Position numbers and translations under genes: made by a program
Notes under the pieces: model-generated
Seen by the model: the letters and a program-made list of their open reading frames with translations, nothing else
The model's database searches: none
Told to the model about the DNA's origin: nothing
In this document: in pieces, positions 26,742 through 35,922 of the stretch
How positions within the stretch are numbered: position 1 is the first letter of the stretch
How the letters are laid out: the number at the start of each line of letters is the position of its first letter
Source of the DNA: Sphingomonas sp. PsM26
GTDB lineage: Bacteria; Pseudomonadota; Alphaproteobacteria; Sphingomonadales; Sphingomonadaceae
DNA length: 64,000 bases
Direction: 5' to 3'
Assembly: GCA_030433805.1 (NCBI GenBank)
Contig: JARUXA010000012.1
Coordinates: 1-64,000, forward strand

Positions 26742-28034
26742 ATGGGAACGCCTGCCCACGCCGCCGTTCTTAATGTCGTAAAACGTGGAACCAAGCCCGA
26801 GAGACTTCTGGTATCGGGCTTACTACTCATCATAGTGTTGCTTCTGCTGCGACAGGTGTTCGCGAATCATCTCTCGAGCGACTTTGCCTATATCTGGACG
26901 GCTGGAAAAATGTGGGCGCTGGGGATTGATCCCTACGGCGTTTCTTATCGCGTGTTTGGCGCGTCGGCTTTGGCCAACGAGGCCGTTCCCGCGCCGCGGG
27001 GGACATGGGTCTATCCCCCGCAGTGGATTGCAATTGCGCTTCCGTTCGGGCTGTTGCCGTTTCAGACTGCGGCATGGGTCTGGCGGATCCTCACGGCTGC
27101 AACCCTGTGCCTGGCAATCGTAATTGCCTGGCGCGCTTCCGACGAGCTCGATGCGCCACCGCCCTTCTGGGTCAAGGCTCTGGCTGCGCTGGCGATCATC
27201 TCAGGCAACGGCGCTGCCAAGCTGTTCGACAATGGACAAACCAACGGGCTCATCTTGCTTGGGATCAGCCTTGTCATGATCGGCAGACCCCGAAAGGACC
27301 TATTCCTCTGCACGGCCGGGCTATTGCTCGTGTTGCTCAAGCCTCAGATCGGAATACCATTTTCGGCCGTTGCCCTGTGCGATCGGTCGTTGCGGGTGCC
27401 GACACTTGTCGCTTTTATGTTGACCGGCCTGTTATGTTTGCCTGCTTTCTCGAGCATCGGTTTCGACAACACCCTCGGGAGTTTGATGTCCCTGCAAGCC
27501 AATTTGGCTTCTTACGCGGCGTCCGTTTTCAACGATCCGCGAACATTGTCTGGCGTGGTGAGCATCGTCGCATACACGCGATTCGCGACCTTGCCGGCAA
27601 CGGTCTATGCCTTTGCCGCTGCGGTGGCCTGCCTAAGTCTTCTGTGGACAACGCAGCCGCGCACGGTCCGCGAGACGCTCTTCTTTCCCGCCCTGCTAAG
27701 GTGCGAGTACTTGTTCATGCCGCTGCATCTCAACGATCTGCTGGCATATCCGCTCATACTGCTGTTCTGCGTGCGGTGGCGAACCAGCAGCAAGGTGGCG
27801 CTGGCACTGGGCCTTGCCATTTTATACCGTCCTCAGAACCTGACCTCGATCATCTTGAACGGCGTTTCCGACCGGGTGTTCGAAGCGCAGATCGTCTTCG
27901 CCGGCATCGTCCTGATAACGATCGCACTGCTCATCGAATGGTGGCGGTCAAAACCGCTCAGCCCCGCAAGACTTTTGCACGACACGCATCACCCCGGCCC
28001 GTCGCGCGAGGCGTTTCGCACCGATGCGGCGTAA
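26742..28034 (+). CDS. GT87-like (DUF2029) membrane glycosyltransferase
   Basis: A 430-residue polytopic protein with about ten membrane segments. The first periplasmic loop has DFAYIWTAGKMWALGIDPYG, the Asp-containing signature of DUF2029 / GT87 polyprenyl-phosphate-mannose-type transferases, followed by VYPPQWIAIALPFGLLPF and a central FDNGQTNGLIL and LKPQIGIPF, all typical. It would transfer a sugar from a lipid carrier on the periplasmic face. Base composition looks lower in GC than the flanking leu and mntH genes. It stands alone and converges on mntH. Confidence 0.85.
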   Translation: MGTPAHAAVLNVVKRGTKPERLLVSGLLLIIVLLLLRQVFANHLSSDFAYIWTAGKMWALGIDPYGVSYRVFGASALANEAVPAPRGTWVYPPQWIAIALPFGLLPFQTAAWVWRILTAATLCLAIVIAWRASDELDAPPPFWVKALAALAIISGNGAAKLFDNGQTNGLILLGISLVMIGRPRKDLFLCTAGLLLVLLKPQIGIPFSAVALCDRSLRVPTLVAFMLTGLLCLPAFSSIGFDNTLGSLMSLQANLASYAASVFNDPRTLSGVVSIVAYTRFATLPATVYAFAAAVACLSLLWTTQPRTVRETLFFPALLRCEYLFMPLHLNDLLAYPLILLFCVRWRTSSKVALALGLAILYRPQNLTSIILNGVSDRVFEAQIVFAGIVLITIALLIEWWRSKPLSPARLLHDTHHPGPSREAFRTDAA

Positions 28035-28072
28035 GGCCGTCGCAGCGACCACGCCATCCCGCACGGTTCGGA

Positions 28073-29533
28073 TCAGTCGGTCGAGCGGGCCGGGATTACC
28101 GTTGCCGGCGCGGTGTAGACGAAGCGCACATACCCGGTGAACGCGAGCATCACCGCAGCAATCACGCAGACCCAGACCGGCCCGATCGTCTCCCACAGCA
28201 GATAGACGTTGAGCCCGGCAATCACGCTGCAGATCGAATAGCCGATCAGCTTGACCCACATGGGATTGGCATAATCGCCCATCCGCGCCCGGCTGCTCGT
28301 TACCATCATCAGCGGGAAGATCGCGAAGGGCAGCTGCATCGACAGCACGACCTGGCTCACCACCAGCAGTTCGACCGTATCCTTCCCCCCGGTAGCCGAG
28401 ATGACGATCAGGGCCGGGATGATCGCCAGCCCGCGCGTCACCAGACGCCGCAGCCACGGCGCGACCCGGATGCGCAGGAACCCCTCCATCACGATCTGGC
28501 CAGCAAGCGTCCCCGTGATCGTGCTCGACTGGCCCGAGGCGAGCAACGCCAGCGCGAACGCCGTCGCAGCGGCCCCACCGAGCGCGGGGCGGAGCAGTTC
28601 ATGCGCTTCCTGCAACTCGGAAACGGCGATGCCATTGCGCCAGAACACCGCCGCCGCCAGCACGAGGATCGCCGCGTTGACGAAGAACGCCATTCCCAGC
28701 GCCAGCACCGTATCGACGGTATTGAACGCCAGCGCCGCCTTAACATCACGCTTGCCCGTACCGAATGCGCGGGTCTGGACGATCGACGAATGCAGATAAA
28801 GGTTATGCGGCATGACCGTCGCGCCAAGGATGCCGAGCGCGATCAACAACGCCGCAGTATTCGGGATCGCCGGTGTGATGGCCCCCAAAGCCACCGCATT
28901 CCAGTCGGGCTTCGCGAGAAAGATGGTGTAAGCGAAACACAAGCCGATCGTGGCCACCAGGACTACGATGACCGCTTCGATCTTGCGGAAACCCCGGTTG
29001 ACCAGCAGCAGCAGCAACAGCACGTCGAGCCCGGTCAGGATCACCCCGTACAACAGCGGCAGCCCGAGAAGCAGGTTGAGCGCAACCGCAGATCCGACCA
29101 CTTCCGCCAGGTCGCATGCGATGATCGCGAGTTCACACAACAGCCAAAGCGCGATGCCGACCGGCCGTGCATAGTAATCGCGGCACGACTGGGCCAGGTC
29201 ACGCCCGGTCACGATCCCCAACCGCGCGCACAGCACCTGCAGGAAGATCGCCATCAGGTTCGACGCGAGGATCACCCACAACAGCGTGTAGCCGAACTGG
29301 CTACCCCCTGCGAGATCGGTGCCCCAATTACCCGGATCCATATACCCGACCGAGACGAGAAACCCCGGCCCTGCGAACCCCAACCACTGCCGGAAACGCG
29401 AACGCTTGGGATCGCCCGTCTCCCACACCTTCACGCTGCGATGCGCCTCCGGCAGCGATCGCGCGAAGTCGGGGGAGTCCGCCGGGGCAATCATGCGCTC
29501 GAATAGTGCACGTTTCGGGTGTGATGCTGCCAT
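28073..29533 (-). CDS. mntH: Nramp family divalent metal (Mn2+/Fe2+) transporter
   Basis: A proton-coupled importer of manganese or iron in the inner membrane. The 486-residue protein has about eleven helices, with the first-helix metal-binding motif DPGNW in VSVGYMDPGNWGTDL and the sixth-helix motif MPHNLYLHSS, both diagnostic. A soluble N-terminal extension of about 45 residues precedes the first helix. It is transcribed divergently from the ATPase zeta gene. Confidence 0.95.
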   Translation of the reverse strand: MAASHPKRALFERMIAPADSPDFARSLPEAHRSVKVWETGDPKRSRFRQWLGFAGPGFLVSVGYMDPGNWGTDLAGGSQFGYTLLWVILASNLMAIFLQVLCARLGIVTGRDLAQSCRDYYARPVGIALWLLCELAIIACDLAEVVGSAVALNLLLGLPLLYGVILTGLDVLLLLLLVNRGFRKIEAVIVVLVATIGLCFAYTIFLAKPDWNAVALGAITPAIPNTAALLIALGILGATVMPHNLYLHSSIVQTRAFGTGKRDVKAALAFNTVDTVLALGMAFFVNAAILVLAAAVFWRNGIAVSELQEAHELLRPALGGAAATAFALALLASGQSSTITGTLAGQIVMEGFLRIRVAPWLRRLVTRGLAIIPALIVISATGGKDTVELLVVSQVVLSMQLPFAIFPLMMVTSSRARMGDYANPMWVKLIGYSICSVIAGLNVYLLWETIGPVWVCVIAAVMLAFTGYVRFVYTAPATVIPARSTD

Positions 29534-29676
29534 GCCGTGATGCCTACCTGAATTCCCGCGATTCTCCGACGCGGATTTGCGCCACGAACGGTTGCGACAG
29601 CGATGCGTTGCACCAAGGCGTTGCTGCCCCTATCTCGTGGCAATCCTTTCTTACCGTTTCCGGGGACTAACGGCAT

Positions 29677-30000
29677 ATGAGCAGCTTCGACGATCGCGAG
29701 CGCGCATTCGAAACCAAATATGCACGCGACGAAGAAATGGCGTTCCGTATCATCGCCCGACGCAATCGCTTGCTCGGACACTGGGCGGCGACCGAGATGC
29801 GGCTGACCAAGGAAGAGGCGGATGCCTATGCCACCGCGGTCGTCCAGGCCGATTTCGAGGAAGCCGGCGACGAGGACGTGATCCGCAAGCTGGTCAGCGA
29901 CCTGACCGCCGCCAACGTCGCGATCGACGAGGCGACGATCCGCCGCACGATCGAGGAAAAGACGATCGAGGCGCGCCGCCAGTTGATGGGGGTCGAATAA
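29677..30000 (+). CDS. ATP synthase inhibitor zeta subunit (DUF1476)
   Basis: A 107-residue protein of the alphaproteobacterial DUF1476 family, known from Paracoccus as the zeta inhibitor that blocks F1 rotation and ATP hydrolysis. It begins MSSFDDRERAFETKYARDEE, the inhibitory N-terminal region, followed by a four-helix body with the conserved ARRNRLLGHWAA stretch. Its stop overlaps the following bolA-like start (TAATG). The zeta-BolA-Grx4 order is conserved in many alphaproteobacteria. Confidence 0.95.
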   Translation: MSSFDDRERAFETKYARDEEMAFRIIARRNRLLGHWAATEMRLTKEEADAYATAVVQADFEEAGDEDVIRKLVSDLTAANVAIDEATIRRTIEEKTIEARRQLMGVE

Positions 30001-30239
30001 TGCCCATGTCTGCGCACGAGATCGAGACGCTGATCGTCGCGGGCATTCCCGACGCGCGCGTCGAGATGACGGATCTGGCGGGTGACGGCGACCATTGGGC
30101 CGCGCGCGTCACCGCCGAGAGTTTCCGCGGCATGCCGCGGTTGAAGCAACAGCGTGCCGTTTACGCCACGTTGGGCGACCGGATGGGTGGCGTGCTCCAT
30201 GCACTGCAGCTCACCACCGCCGTCCCTGTTCAGGAGTAA
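30000..30239 (+). CDS. BolA family protein
   Basis: A 79-residue BolA-like protein, which forms complexes with monothiol glutaredoxins and assists iron-sulfur cluster trafficking. The core [39 protein letters not shown] holds the conserved DHW/HxxR-type region and the loop before the recognition helix. The ATG overlaps the preceding TAA; a second ATG two codons later is possible. grxD follows immediately, consistent with the BolA-Grx4 partnership. Confidence 0.93.
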   Translation: MPMSAHEIETLIVAGIPDARVEMTDLAGDGDHWAARVTAESFRGMPRLKQQRAVYATLGDRMGGVLHALQLTTAVPVQE

Positions 30240-30241
30240 AG

Positions 30242-30577
30242 ATGATGACCGACGAATCCCACAGCCGTATCGCCGACATCGTCGGCAAGTCCGACGTAGT
30301 CCTGTTCATGAAGGGCAGCCCGTTGTTCCCGCAGTGCGGTTTTTCGAGCCGCGCGATCGCGATCCTCAATCATGTAGGCGTCGAGTTCGACAGCGTCGAC
30401 GTGTTGCAGGACCAGGGCATCCGTCAGGGCATCAAGGCCTTTTCGGACTGGCCGACGATCCCGCAGCTCTACGTCAAGGGCGAGTTCGTCGGCGGGTCGG
30501 ACATCATGATGGAGATGTACGAGAGCGGTGAGCTCGCCACGTTGCTGGAAGAACAGGGCGTCGCCAAGGCGAACTGA
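30242..30577 (+). CDS. grxD: Monothiol glutaredoxin (Grx4 type)
   Basis: A 111-residue monothiol glutaredoxin that carries a bridging [2Fe-2S] cluster. It has [21 protein letters not shown] with the single active-site Cys (CGFS), [29 protein letters not shown] for glutathione binding, and ordinary length. AGGAG lies five bases before the first ATG; a second ATG immediately follows. It is the third gene of the zeta-BolA-Grx cluster. Confidence 0.96.
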   Translation: MMTDESHSRIADIVGKSDVVLFMKGSPLFPQCGFSSRAIAILNHVGVEFDSVDVLQDQGIRQGIKAFSDWPTIPQLYVKGEFVGGSDIMMEMYESGELATLLEEQGVAKAN

Positions 30578-30585
30578 CCCGAATC

Positions 30586-30622
30586 GGGCGGGTCGCCGCG
30601 CCCTGTTGGCCGCGACCCGCCC
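30586..30622 (+). terminator. Hairpin after grxD
   Basis: GGGCGGGTCGC (30586-30596) pairs perfectly with 30612-30622 around a 15-base loop, nine bases after the grxD stop. There is no clear T run, so this is a strong stem that may end the operon transcript or protect its 3' end. Confidence 0.45.
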
Positions 30623-30707
30623 TGCTCGAGCGTTCCGCTCGACAGGCTTGCGGCCCGGACCGGCTTGGCCTTTTGCGATCTGCCCGATGCCTCGCTAAGA
30701 CCGGGCC

Positions 30708-32357
30708 ATGACGACGCTTTCTCCGCATTCCGACGGCCGCACGGGTGGCCGCATTCTGGTCGACAATCTCCTCGCGCAGGGCTGCGACCGGATCTTCACC
30801 GTTCCCGGCGAAAGCTTCCTGGCGGTCCTCGACGCGCTGCATGATTCCTCCGAAATTGACCTGACCGTCTGCCGTCAGGAGGGCGGCGTCGCGTTCATGG
30901 CCTGCGCGGATGGCGCGTTGACTGGGCGACCGGGCGTCGCCTTCGTCACCCGCGGACCCGGCGCGACCAACGCGTCGATCGGTGTCCATGTCGCGATGCA
31001 GGATTCGCAGCCGATGATCCTGTTCATCGGCGACGTCGACCGCGGCACGCGCGACCGCGAAGCCTTCCAGGAAATCGATTTCCCCGTGATGTTCGGTCCG
31101 ATCGCGAAATGGGCGGCGAAGATCGACGATGCCCGCCGCATCCCCGAATATGTCGCGCGCGCCTGGACCGTGGCGATGTCGGGACGGCCCGGCCCCGTCG
31201 TGCTCGCCTTGCCCGAAGACATGCTGCTCGACGTCGTAAAAACGGTCGATCGCCCGCGCGTCATGCCCGCGGTGCAGGCCTGTGATCCGTTCCAGCTTCA
31301 CGCGCTGGGCGAAATGCTGGAAGCCGCCGAGCGACCGCTCGCGATCATCGGGGGCGCGGGGTGGAACAGACGCGCAGCTGACTCCTTCGGCATGTGGGCA
31401 GAACGCAGCGGCCTTGCCGTCGCGTCCGCCTTTCGTCGTCAGGATGCGCTGCCGAACACCTCGCCGGTCTGGGCGGGGAACCTCGGCTACGGCCCGAACC
31501 CGGCACTGGTGAAGCGCGTCCGCGACGCCGATCTCCTTCTGATCGTTGGCCCGCGGCTGGGCGAAGCGACGACCGATGGCTACACGCTGATCACGCCGGA
31601 CCATCCGGGACAGCGGCTGGTCCATGTCCACCCCGACCCCAACGAACTGGGCCAGACCTACCGTACCGACCTCGCGATCTGCGCGGATATGGGGTCGTTC
31701 GCCGACGCGCTGCATTCGATCGCAAGCCGCCCGCGCGAGGATAGCGGCGCGCATGACGACTATCTCGCCTGGTCGACCCCCGCCCCGCGCGACGGCGTTG
31801 CGCTCGACCTCGGCCCGTGTGTCGCCGAGATGCGCGCGCGACTTCCCGCCGACAGCATCATCTGCAACGGTGCCGGCAATTACTCGGGATGGTGGCATCG
31901 CTACTGGCGCTATGCCGGTCCGGGGACGCAGCTTGCCCCGACCGCGGGGGCGATGGGGTATGGCGTTCCCGCGGCGACGGCCGCCGCGCTGCGCCACCCC
32001 GGGCGCACCGTCGTCGCGCTGGCGGGCGACGGGTGCTTCCTGATGAATGGGCAGGAGCTGGCGACCGCGGTGGCGCACGGTGTGGACATGCTCGTCCTGG
32101 TCATCGACAATGCGGGGTACGGCACGATCCGCATGCACCAGGAACGTGAATTTCCAGGCCGGGTCAGTGGGACAGCGCTCCGAAACCCCGATTTCGCTGC
32201 CTTGGCGCGCGCTTATGGCTGCTGGGCCGAGACGGTAGAGAGCACCGAAACTTTCGCGCCCGCGCTGGAACGCGCGATGATCGAGCCCGGGGTCCGGCTG
32301 CTTCACCTCAAGACGGACATGAAGGTCATTACCGCTGGTGCAATGCTTTCGACATGA
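30708..32357 (+). CDS. Thiamine-diphosphate-dependent enzyme, acetolactate synthase-like
   Basis: A 549-residue ThDP enzyme with the three-domain layout of acetolactate synthase catalytic subunits: N-terminal pyrimidine-binding domain (catalytic Glu in CRQEGGVAFMA), a central domain, and the C-terminal diphosphate-binding domain with GDGCFLMNGQELATAV about 24 residues before DNAGYGTIRM. No regulatory small subunit (ilvH) is adjacent, so it is more likely a catabolic ALS-like or related decarboxylase than the biosynthetic enzyme. Substrate uncertain. Confidence 0.88.
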   Translation: MTTLSPHSDGRTGGRILVDNLLAQGCDRIFTVPGESFLAVLDALHDSSEIDLTVCRQEGGVAFMACADGALTGRPGVAFVTRGPGATNASIGVHVAMQDSQPMILFIGDVDRGTRDREAFQEIDFPVMFGPIAKWAAKIDDARRIPEYVARAWTVAMSGRPGPVVLALPEDMLLDVVKTVDRPRVMPAVQACDPFQLHALGEMLEAAERPLAIIGGAGWNRRAADSFGMWAERSGLAVASAFRRQDALPNTSPVWAGNLGYGPNPALVKRVRDADLLLIVGPRLGEATTDGYTLITPDHPGQRLVHVHPDPNELGQTYRTDLAICADMGSFADALHSIASRPREDSGAHDDYLAWSTPAPRDGVALDLGPCVAEMRARLPADSIICNGAGNYSGWWHRYWRYAGPGTQLAPTAGAMGYGVPAATAAALRHPGRTVVALAGDGCFLMNGQELATAVAHGVDMLVLVIDNAGYGTIRMHQEREFPGRVSGTALRNPDFAALARAYGCWAETVESTETFAPALERAMIEPGVRLLHLKTDMKVITAGAMLST

Positions 32358-32367
32358 TCCCGACAAG

Positions 32368-32396
32368 AAAAAGCCGCCCCGGTTTCCCGGAGCGGC
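32368..32396 (-). terminator. Intrinsic terminator of the csbD-like gene
   Basis: On the minus strand the stem GCCGCTCCGG - GAAA - CCGGGGCGGC (32396 down to 32373, one G-T pair) is followed by TTTTT (32372-32368). It sits downstream of the CsbD-like gene and between it and the convergent ThDP enzyme gene. Confidence 0.8.
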
Positions 32397-32420
32397 CTGT
32401 ATCAATCAGTCAGTCGCAGC

Positions 32421-32591
32421 TCAGATATCGTCGCCGAGCGCGCCCTTGACCTTGCCACCGAGCTGCTGGGCCTTGCCCTTGGCTTCCTGTGCGGCACCGT
32501 CTGCCTGCGTATCAGGATTGTTGCTTTCCTGCTTCGCCTTGCCGATGGCCTCGTTGACGTTGCCTTTGATCTTGTCGATGAGTTCGCCCAT
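32421..32591 (-). CDS. CsbD family stress-response protein
   Basis: A 56-residue hydrophilic protein rich in Lys, Gly, Ala and Gln. It starts MGELIDKIKGNVNEAIGKAK and continues with the repeated AQEAKGKAQQLGGKVKGALG motif of the CsbD family, small general-stress proteins of unknown mechanism. GAAAGGATTAAAGCC lies upstream of the ATG. A terminator follows the stop. The gene is monocistronic and convergent with the ThDP enzyme gene. Confidence 0.88.
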   Translation of the reverse strand: MGELIDKIKGNVNEAIGKAKQESNNPDTQADGAAQEAKGKAQQLGGKVKGALGDDI

Positions 32592-32686
32592 GGCTTTAAT
32601 CCTTTCGGTATCAGGTGATGTCGCCAGCCGACATCCGCTACTCCCGAGTAATAAACGGCTGATATCCGCAGGGGTTCCCTCGACAG

Positions 32687-33238
32687 ATGGCTAAGCGCGC
32701 GACCACGGTTGGGTTCATCGGCCAGGCGTGGGTTGATCGGCTGGTCGCACCCTTGGCCCCCGGCAGCGCGATTCTCGATCTCGGTTGCGGGGATGGCGAA
32801 CCAATCGCGCGCTATTTGATGGATCGCGGGTTCGATCTGACCGGCGTCGACTCAGCCGGATCGGTCGTCACGCTTGCAACAACGCGCTTCCCGCGCGGTC
32901 GATGGATCAAGGGCGATATGCGGGTCGTCGACATCCCCCAGCGCTTCGACGCGGTCATCGCGTGGAACTCGCTGACGTGGCTGACGCATGCCGATTGCGC
33001 ATTGATGGCAAAGCGCGCTGCGGCGTGGCTGAAGCCAGAAGGACGAATGCTGTTCAACGCGGCTGCGGACCTCGATCCGAGCCGTGAGGATTATCGCGAC
33101 GGGTCGCCGTACCGCGTGGATCTCGAGGCCGCCGACTATTCGACCGCGATCGCCGACAGCGGGCTAAGCCTGGTCGCACGTGTTCTGGCCGACCCGGCGT
33201 GTAAAGATGCCGGTATCTGGCTGGCGGAGAAACGCTAG
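32687..33238 (+). CDS. Class I SAM-dependent methyltransferase
   Basis: A 183-residue small-molecule methyltransferase. Motif I is ILDLGCGDGEPIARYL (about residues 29-44), motif II LTGVDSAGS, and the later FDAVIAWNSLTWL and LKPEGRMLF strands complete the Rossmann fold. There is no extra substrate domain, so the substrate cannot be predicted. It converges on the RNA methyltransferase gene, with nine bases between the stops. Confidence 0.88.
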   Translation: MAKRATTVGFIGQAWVDRLVAPLAPGSAILDLGCGDGEPIARYLMDRGFDLTGVDSAGSVVTLATTRFPRGRWIKGDMRVVDIPQRFDAVIAWNSLTWLTHADCALMAKRAAAWLKPEGRMLFNAAADLDPSREDYRDGSPYRVDLEAADYSTAIADSGLSLVARVLADPACKDAGIWLAEKR

Positions 33239-33247
33239 CCCGCCCGC

Positions 33248-34429
33248 TTAGCGCCGGAAGAGTGCTGCCAGTTCGGCATGGGTCGACCACCGAAACTGGC
33301 CGACCGGCTGAACCCACTCCAGCCGATACCCACCCTTGCACAAGATATGCGCATCTCGCGCGAAGCTGCTGGGATTACACGAAACGTAGGCAATCACAGG
33401 GACGGTCGAGCCCGCCAGTTGCGTTATCTGCTCGCGCGCGCCGGCCCGCGGCGGATCAAGCACGACCGCACCGAAACGCGAGCACTCCGCGCTGGTCAAG
33501 GGTCGCCTAAACAGATCGCGGTGCTCCGTGAACAGCGATCGCCCGGCACGACTGGCACCCGCCTGCAACGCCAAGATCGCGTCGCGCCCGGCCTCGGCGG
33601 CATAGACTTTCCCCGGCAAGGCGAGCGCGAACGTACCGAGACCAGCGAACAGATCGGCGGTCGCGCCGCTTGCGGTTGCCAGCGCCTCGCGCACCGCACC
33701 GATCAGGCTCGCCTCCCCTTCGCGCGTCGCCTGGAGAAACGACGCCGCGGGAAACGGGACCGGGACATCCCCCAGTGTGATCGTCGCGCCTTCGGGCTCC
33801 CACCGCGTTTCCGGCCCGAGACCATCGTCGACCGCAAGCCGTGCGATCGCATGGTCCGAACAGAATTGCGTCAGCGCCTCGGCCACCGCCAGACTTTCGG
33901 ACAGTGTGCCTTCGATCAGCAAGTCGATGCCCTGATCGATCTCGGTCAGGTGGATCCGTGCCCGCCCCTTCAGAGTCCGCGCCAGCAGTTTGCGCAGCGG
34001 CGTCAGCACAGCGAACAGCGCGGGTGTCAGGACATGGCATTCCTTGACGTCGATGATCTCGTGGCTCGCCGCCGCGCTGAACCCGAGCTTAATCGCACCA
34101 CCCTTCACCTCGGCATGCAACGTCGCGCGGCGGCGCGTGCGCGGCGGTGACAGCAACGGCGCGCGGATCGCCGTGCGCAAATTCTGCGCGGTCAGTGCCC
34201 CCGCGATACGGTCCACCAGAAAATCGGCGTAGCTCGCATCGTCGAGATGCTGGAGCTGACACCCGCCGCATTCGGGGAAGTGGCGGCAGGGCGGCGTCTG
34301 ATGGTGCGGCCCCGGCACGACCGCATTGTCAGCGGTCAACGTATCGCCGGGTGCCGCGAACCGCGCATGACGGCCATTCGCGGTCACGCCATCGCCGCGC
34401 GCAGCTACTCTTACAATCGTATCGCTCAT
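33248..34429 (-). CDS. 23S rRNA (uracil-5)-methyltransferase-like (TrmA/RlmD family)
   Basis: A 393-residue RNA m5U methyltransferase. It has Fe-S cluster cysteines of the RumA type (Cys48, Cys54, Cys57 in CRHFPECGGC and a fourth in KECHVL), an AdoMet-binding DLFAGLGTFALAL motif, VVLDPPRAGA and the catalytic cysteine in YVSCNPSSF (Cys351). The N-terminal TRAM domain is reduced. Which uridine it modifies cannot be decided from sequence. Its start overlaps the stop of the NAD(P)HX repair gene by four bases. Confidence 0.9.
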   Translation of the reverse strand: MSDTIVRVAARGDGVTANGRHARFAAPGDTLTADNAVVPGPHHQTPPCRHFPECGGCQLQHLDDASYADFLVDRIAGALTAQNLRTAIRAPLLSPPRTRRRATLHAEVKGGAIKLGFSAAASHEIIDVKECHVLTPALFAVLTPLRKLLARTLKGRARIHLTEIDQGIDLLIEGTLSESLAVAEALTQFCSDHAIARLAVDDGLGPETRWEPEGATITLGDVPVPFPAASFLQATREGEASLIGAVREALATASGATADLFAGLGTFALALPGKVYAAEAGRDAILALQAGASRAGRSLFTEHRDLFRRPLTSAECSRFGAVVLDPPRAGAREQITQLAGSTVPVIAYVSCNPSSFARDAHILCKGGYRLEWVQPVGQFRWSTHAELAALFRR

Positions 34430-35835
34430 AGCGCCGCCCTAACGGCGCTGAGCGCGTGCGCAAGATCATCCGCCAGGAAAGCCCCCGGCAACTGCCGTGC
34501 CGCCTGAGAATGGAGCCATACCCCAGCGGCGACACGGTCGATCAGCGAGATGTGCCGGATGTCCTGCGCCGCGATCACCGCAGCGATGGCCCCCGTCAGC
34601 ACATCCCCGGTTCCCGCGGTCGACAACCACGGGTCAGCCGGTGGCGTAACGATCGCTGTGCCGTCGGGCGAAGCGATGATCGTGCTCGCCCCCTTCAATA
34701 CGACGATCGCACCCGTATCCCGCGCCGCCGTCAGCGCGCGTTCGATCCGTGGGGCATCGCTCTTTCCGAACACCGCATCGAACTCGCCTTCGTGCGGCGT
34801 CAGGATCGTGGGCGCCATGCGCGCGCGGACCGTCGCCAGTCGCCCGGCGTCGAGCAACTGCAATGCATCGCCATCGATGATCAGCGACGTCCCCGTCTGT
34901 ACTGCGTCGTCCAGCAGGGCGGCGGCCGCAGCATCGCGACCCAGGCCGGGGCCGATGACGACGACCCCGATCCGCTTGTCGCCGAGCGCATCCGCTGAAT
35001 ACTGCCGCCGCACGATGGCATGGGGTATGGTCGTGCCGGTGTTCCCGAGCAGGAGAACATAACCAGCCCCCGCGCGCAACGCCGCCTCGGCCGAAAGCTC
35101 GGCGGCACCGGGCATCGCGCCCGCCACCACCGTAACCATCCCGCGCGTGTATTTGTGAGCTGAAGGTCCTGGGGTCTTCAGAAAGTCGGGGCATTGCGCA
35201 ACCTGGAGCGCAGCACTTGTGACTGGCCCCAGCCCAATATCAAGCAAGCGTACCGCCCCGCAATGGCCTGCTGCAGGCACCAACAGGTGGGACGGCTTCA
35301 CCGCCCCGAGCGCGAGCGTGACATCGACCAAGACGGCATCGCCGGGCACCGCGCCCGTATCCGTCGTCACGCCGCTTGGCAGGTCCACCGCAATCGTCAG
35401 ACGGGCAGCCGACGACAAGCGCTCCAACGCCGCCGCAAGCTCTGGCTCCAACGCGCGCGTTAATCCAGTGCCGAATACCGCATCGACCAGGATCGCCGCC
35501 GGATCGGCAGTGAGCAAGGGTTCGACTGGCCCCATCCAGCGCGACCGTGCCGCCTTTGCGGCTTCGCTGCGCGGCTCGCCAATCGCCGCCACTCGGATGT
35601 CCAACCCCATGTCGCGCAACGCCACCGCCGCGACATAGCCATCGCCCCCGTTGTTGCCCGTACCGCAAGCGACGAGGATCTCGGTGTAGGCGGCAAGACG
35701 CCGAACCGCCTCGGCTACCGCCCGACCGGCGGTCAGCATCAGGCTGTCCACCGTTGCACCCGCAGCCATGGCCGCGTCCTCCGCACCGCGCATCTGCGAA
35801 GCCGAGAGAATGGGCGTACCGTCGATCGGCGTCAT
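34426..35835 (-). CDS. nnr: Bifunctional NAD(P)H-hydrate epimerase / ADP-dependent dehydratase
   Basis: Repairs NAD(P)HX, the hydrated damaged forms of NADH and NADPH. The 469-residue protein fuses an N-terminal YjeF epimerase domain (about 1-215, with ACGTGNNGGDGYVAA) and a C-terminal YjeF/ribokinase-like dehydratase domain (about 225-465, with ILTPHEGEFDAVFG and STAGTGDVLTGAI, the phosphate-binding GTGD). Both halves appear complete. It lies upstream of the RNA methyltransferase gene and is translationally coupled to it. Confidence 0.95.
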   Translation of the reverse strand: MTPIDGTPILSASQMRGAEDAAMAAGATVDSLMLTAGRAVAEAVRRLAAYTEILVACGTGNNGGDGYVAAVALRDMGLDIRVAAIGEPRSEAAKAARSRWMGPVEPLLTADPAAILVDAVFGTGLTRALEPELAAALERLSSAARLTIAVDLPSGVTTDTGAVPGDAVLVDVTLALGAVKPSHLLVPAAGHCGAVRLLDIGLGPVTSAALQVAQCPDFLKTPGPSAHKYTRGMVTVVAGAMPGAAELSAEAALRAGAGYVLLLGNTGTTIPHAIVRRQYSADALGDKRIGVVVIGPGLGRDAAAAALLDDAVQTGTSLIIDGDALQLLDAGRLATVRARMAPTILTPHEGEFDAVFGKSDAPRIERALTAARDTGAIVVLKGASTIIASPDGTAIVTPPADPWLSTAGTGDVLTGAIAAVIAAQDIRHISLIDRVAAGVWLHSQAARQLPGAFLADDLAHALSAVRAAL

Positions 35836-35922
35836 CGCGTCAGCCGTTGCTGCGTGACCGTCCGCCGTCCGCCCGATGCCGCCGCCGGGAGAGCCGGCGG
35901 CGACAGCGACCAGCCCCTCGCC

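Noticed and set aside
27005..29506. 833-codon plus-strand frame across the glycosyltransferase 3' end and mntH
   Set aside because: It spans the antisense of mntH and a different frame of the glycosyltransferase gene; composition is Arg/Gln/His-rich without domains.
30504..32405. 633-codon minus-strand frame opposite the ThDP enzyme
   Set aside because: The ThDP enzyme has clear motifs on the plus strand; the antisense frame has none.
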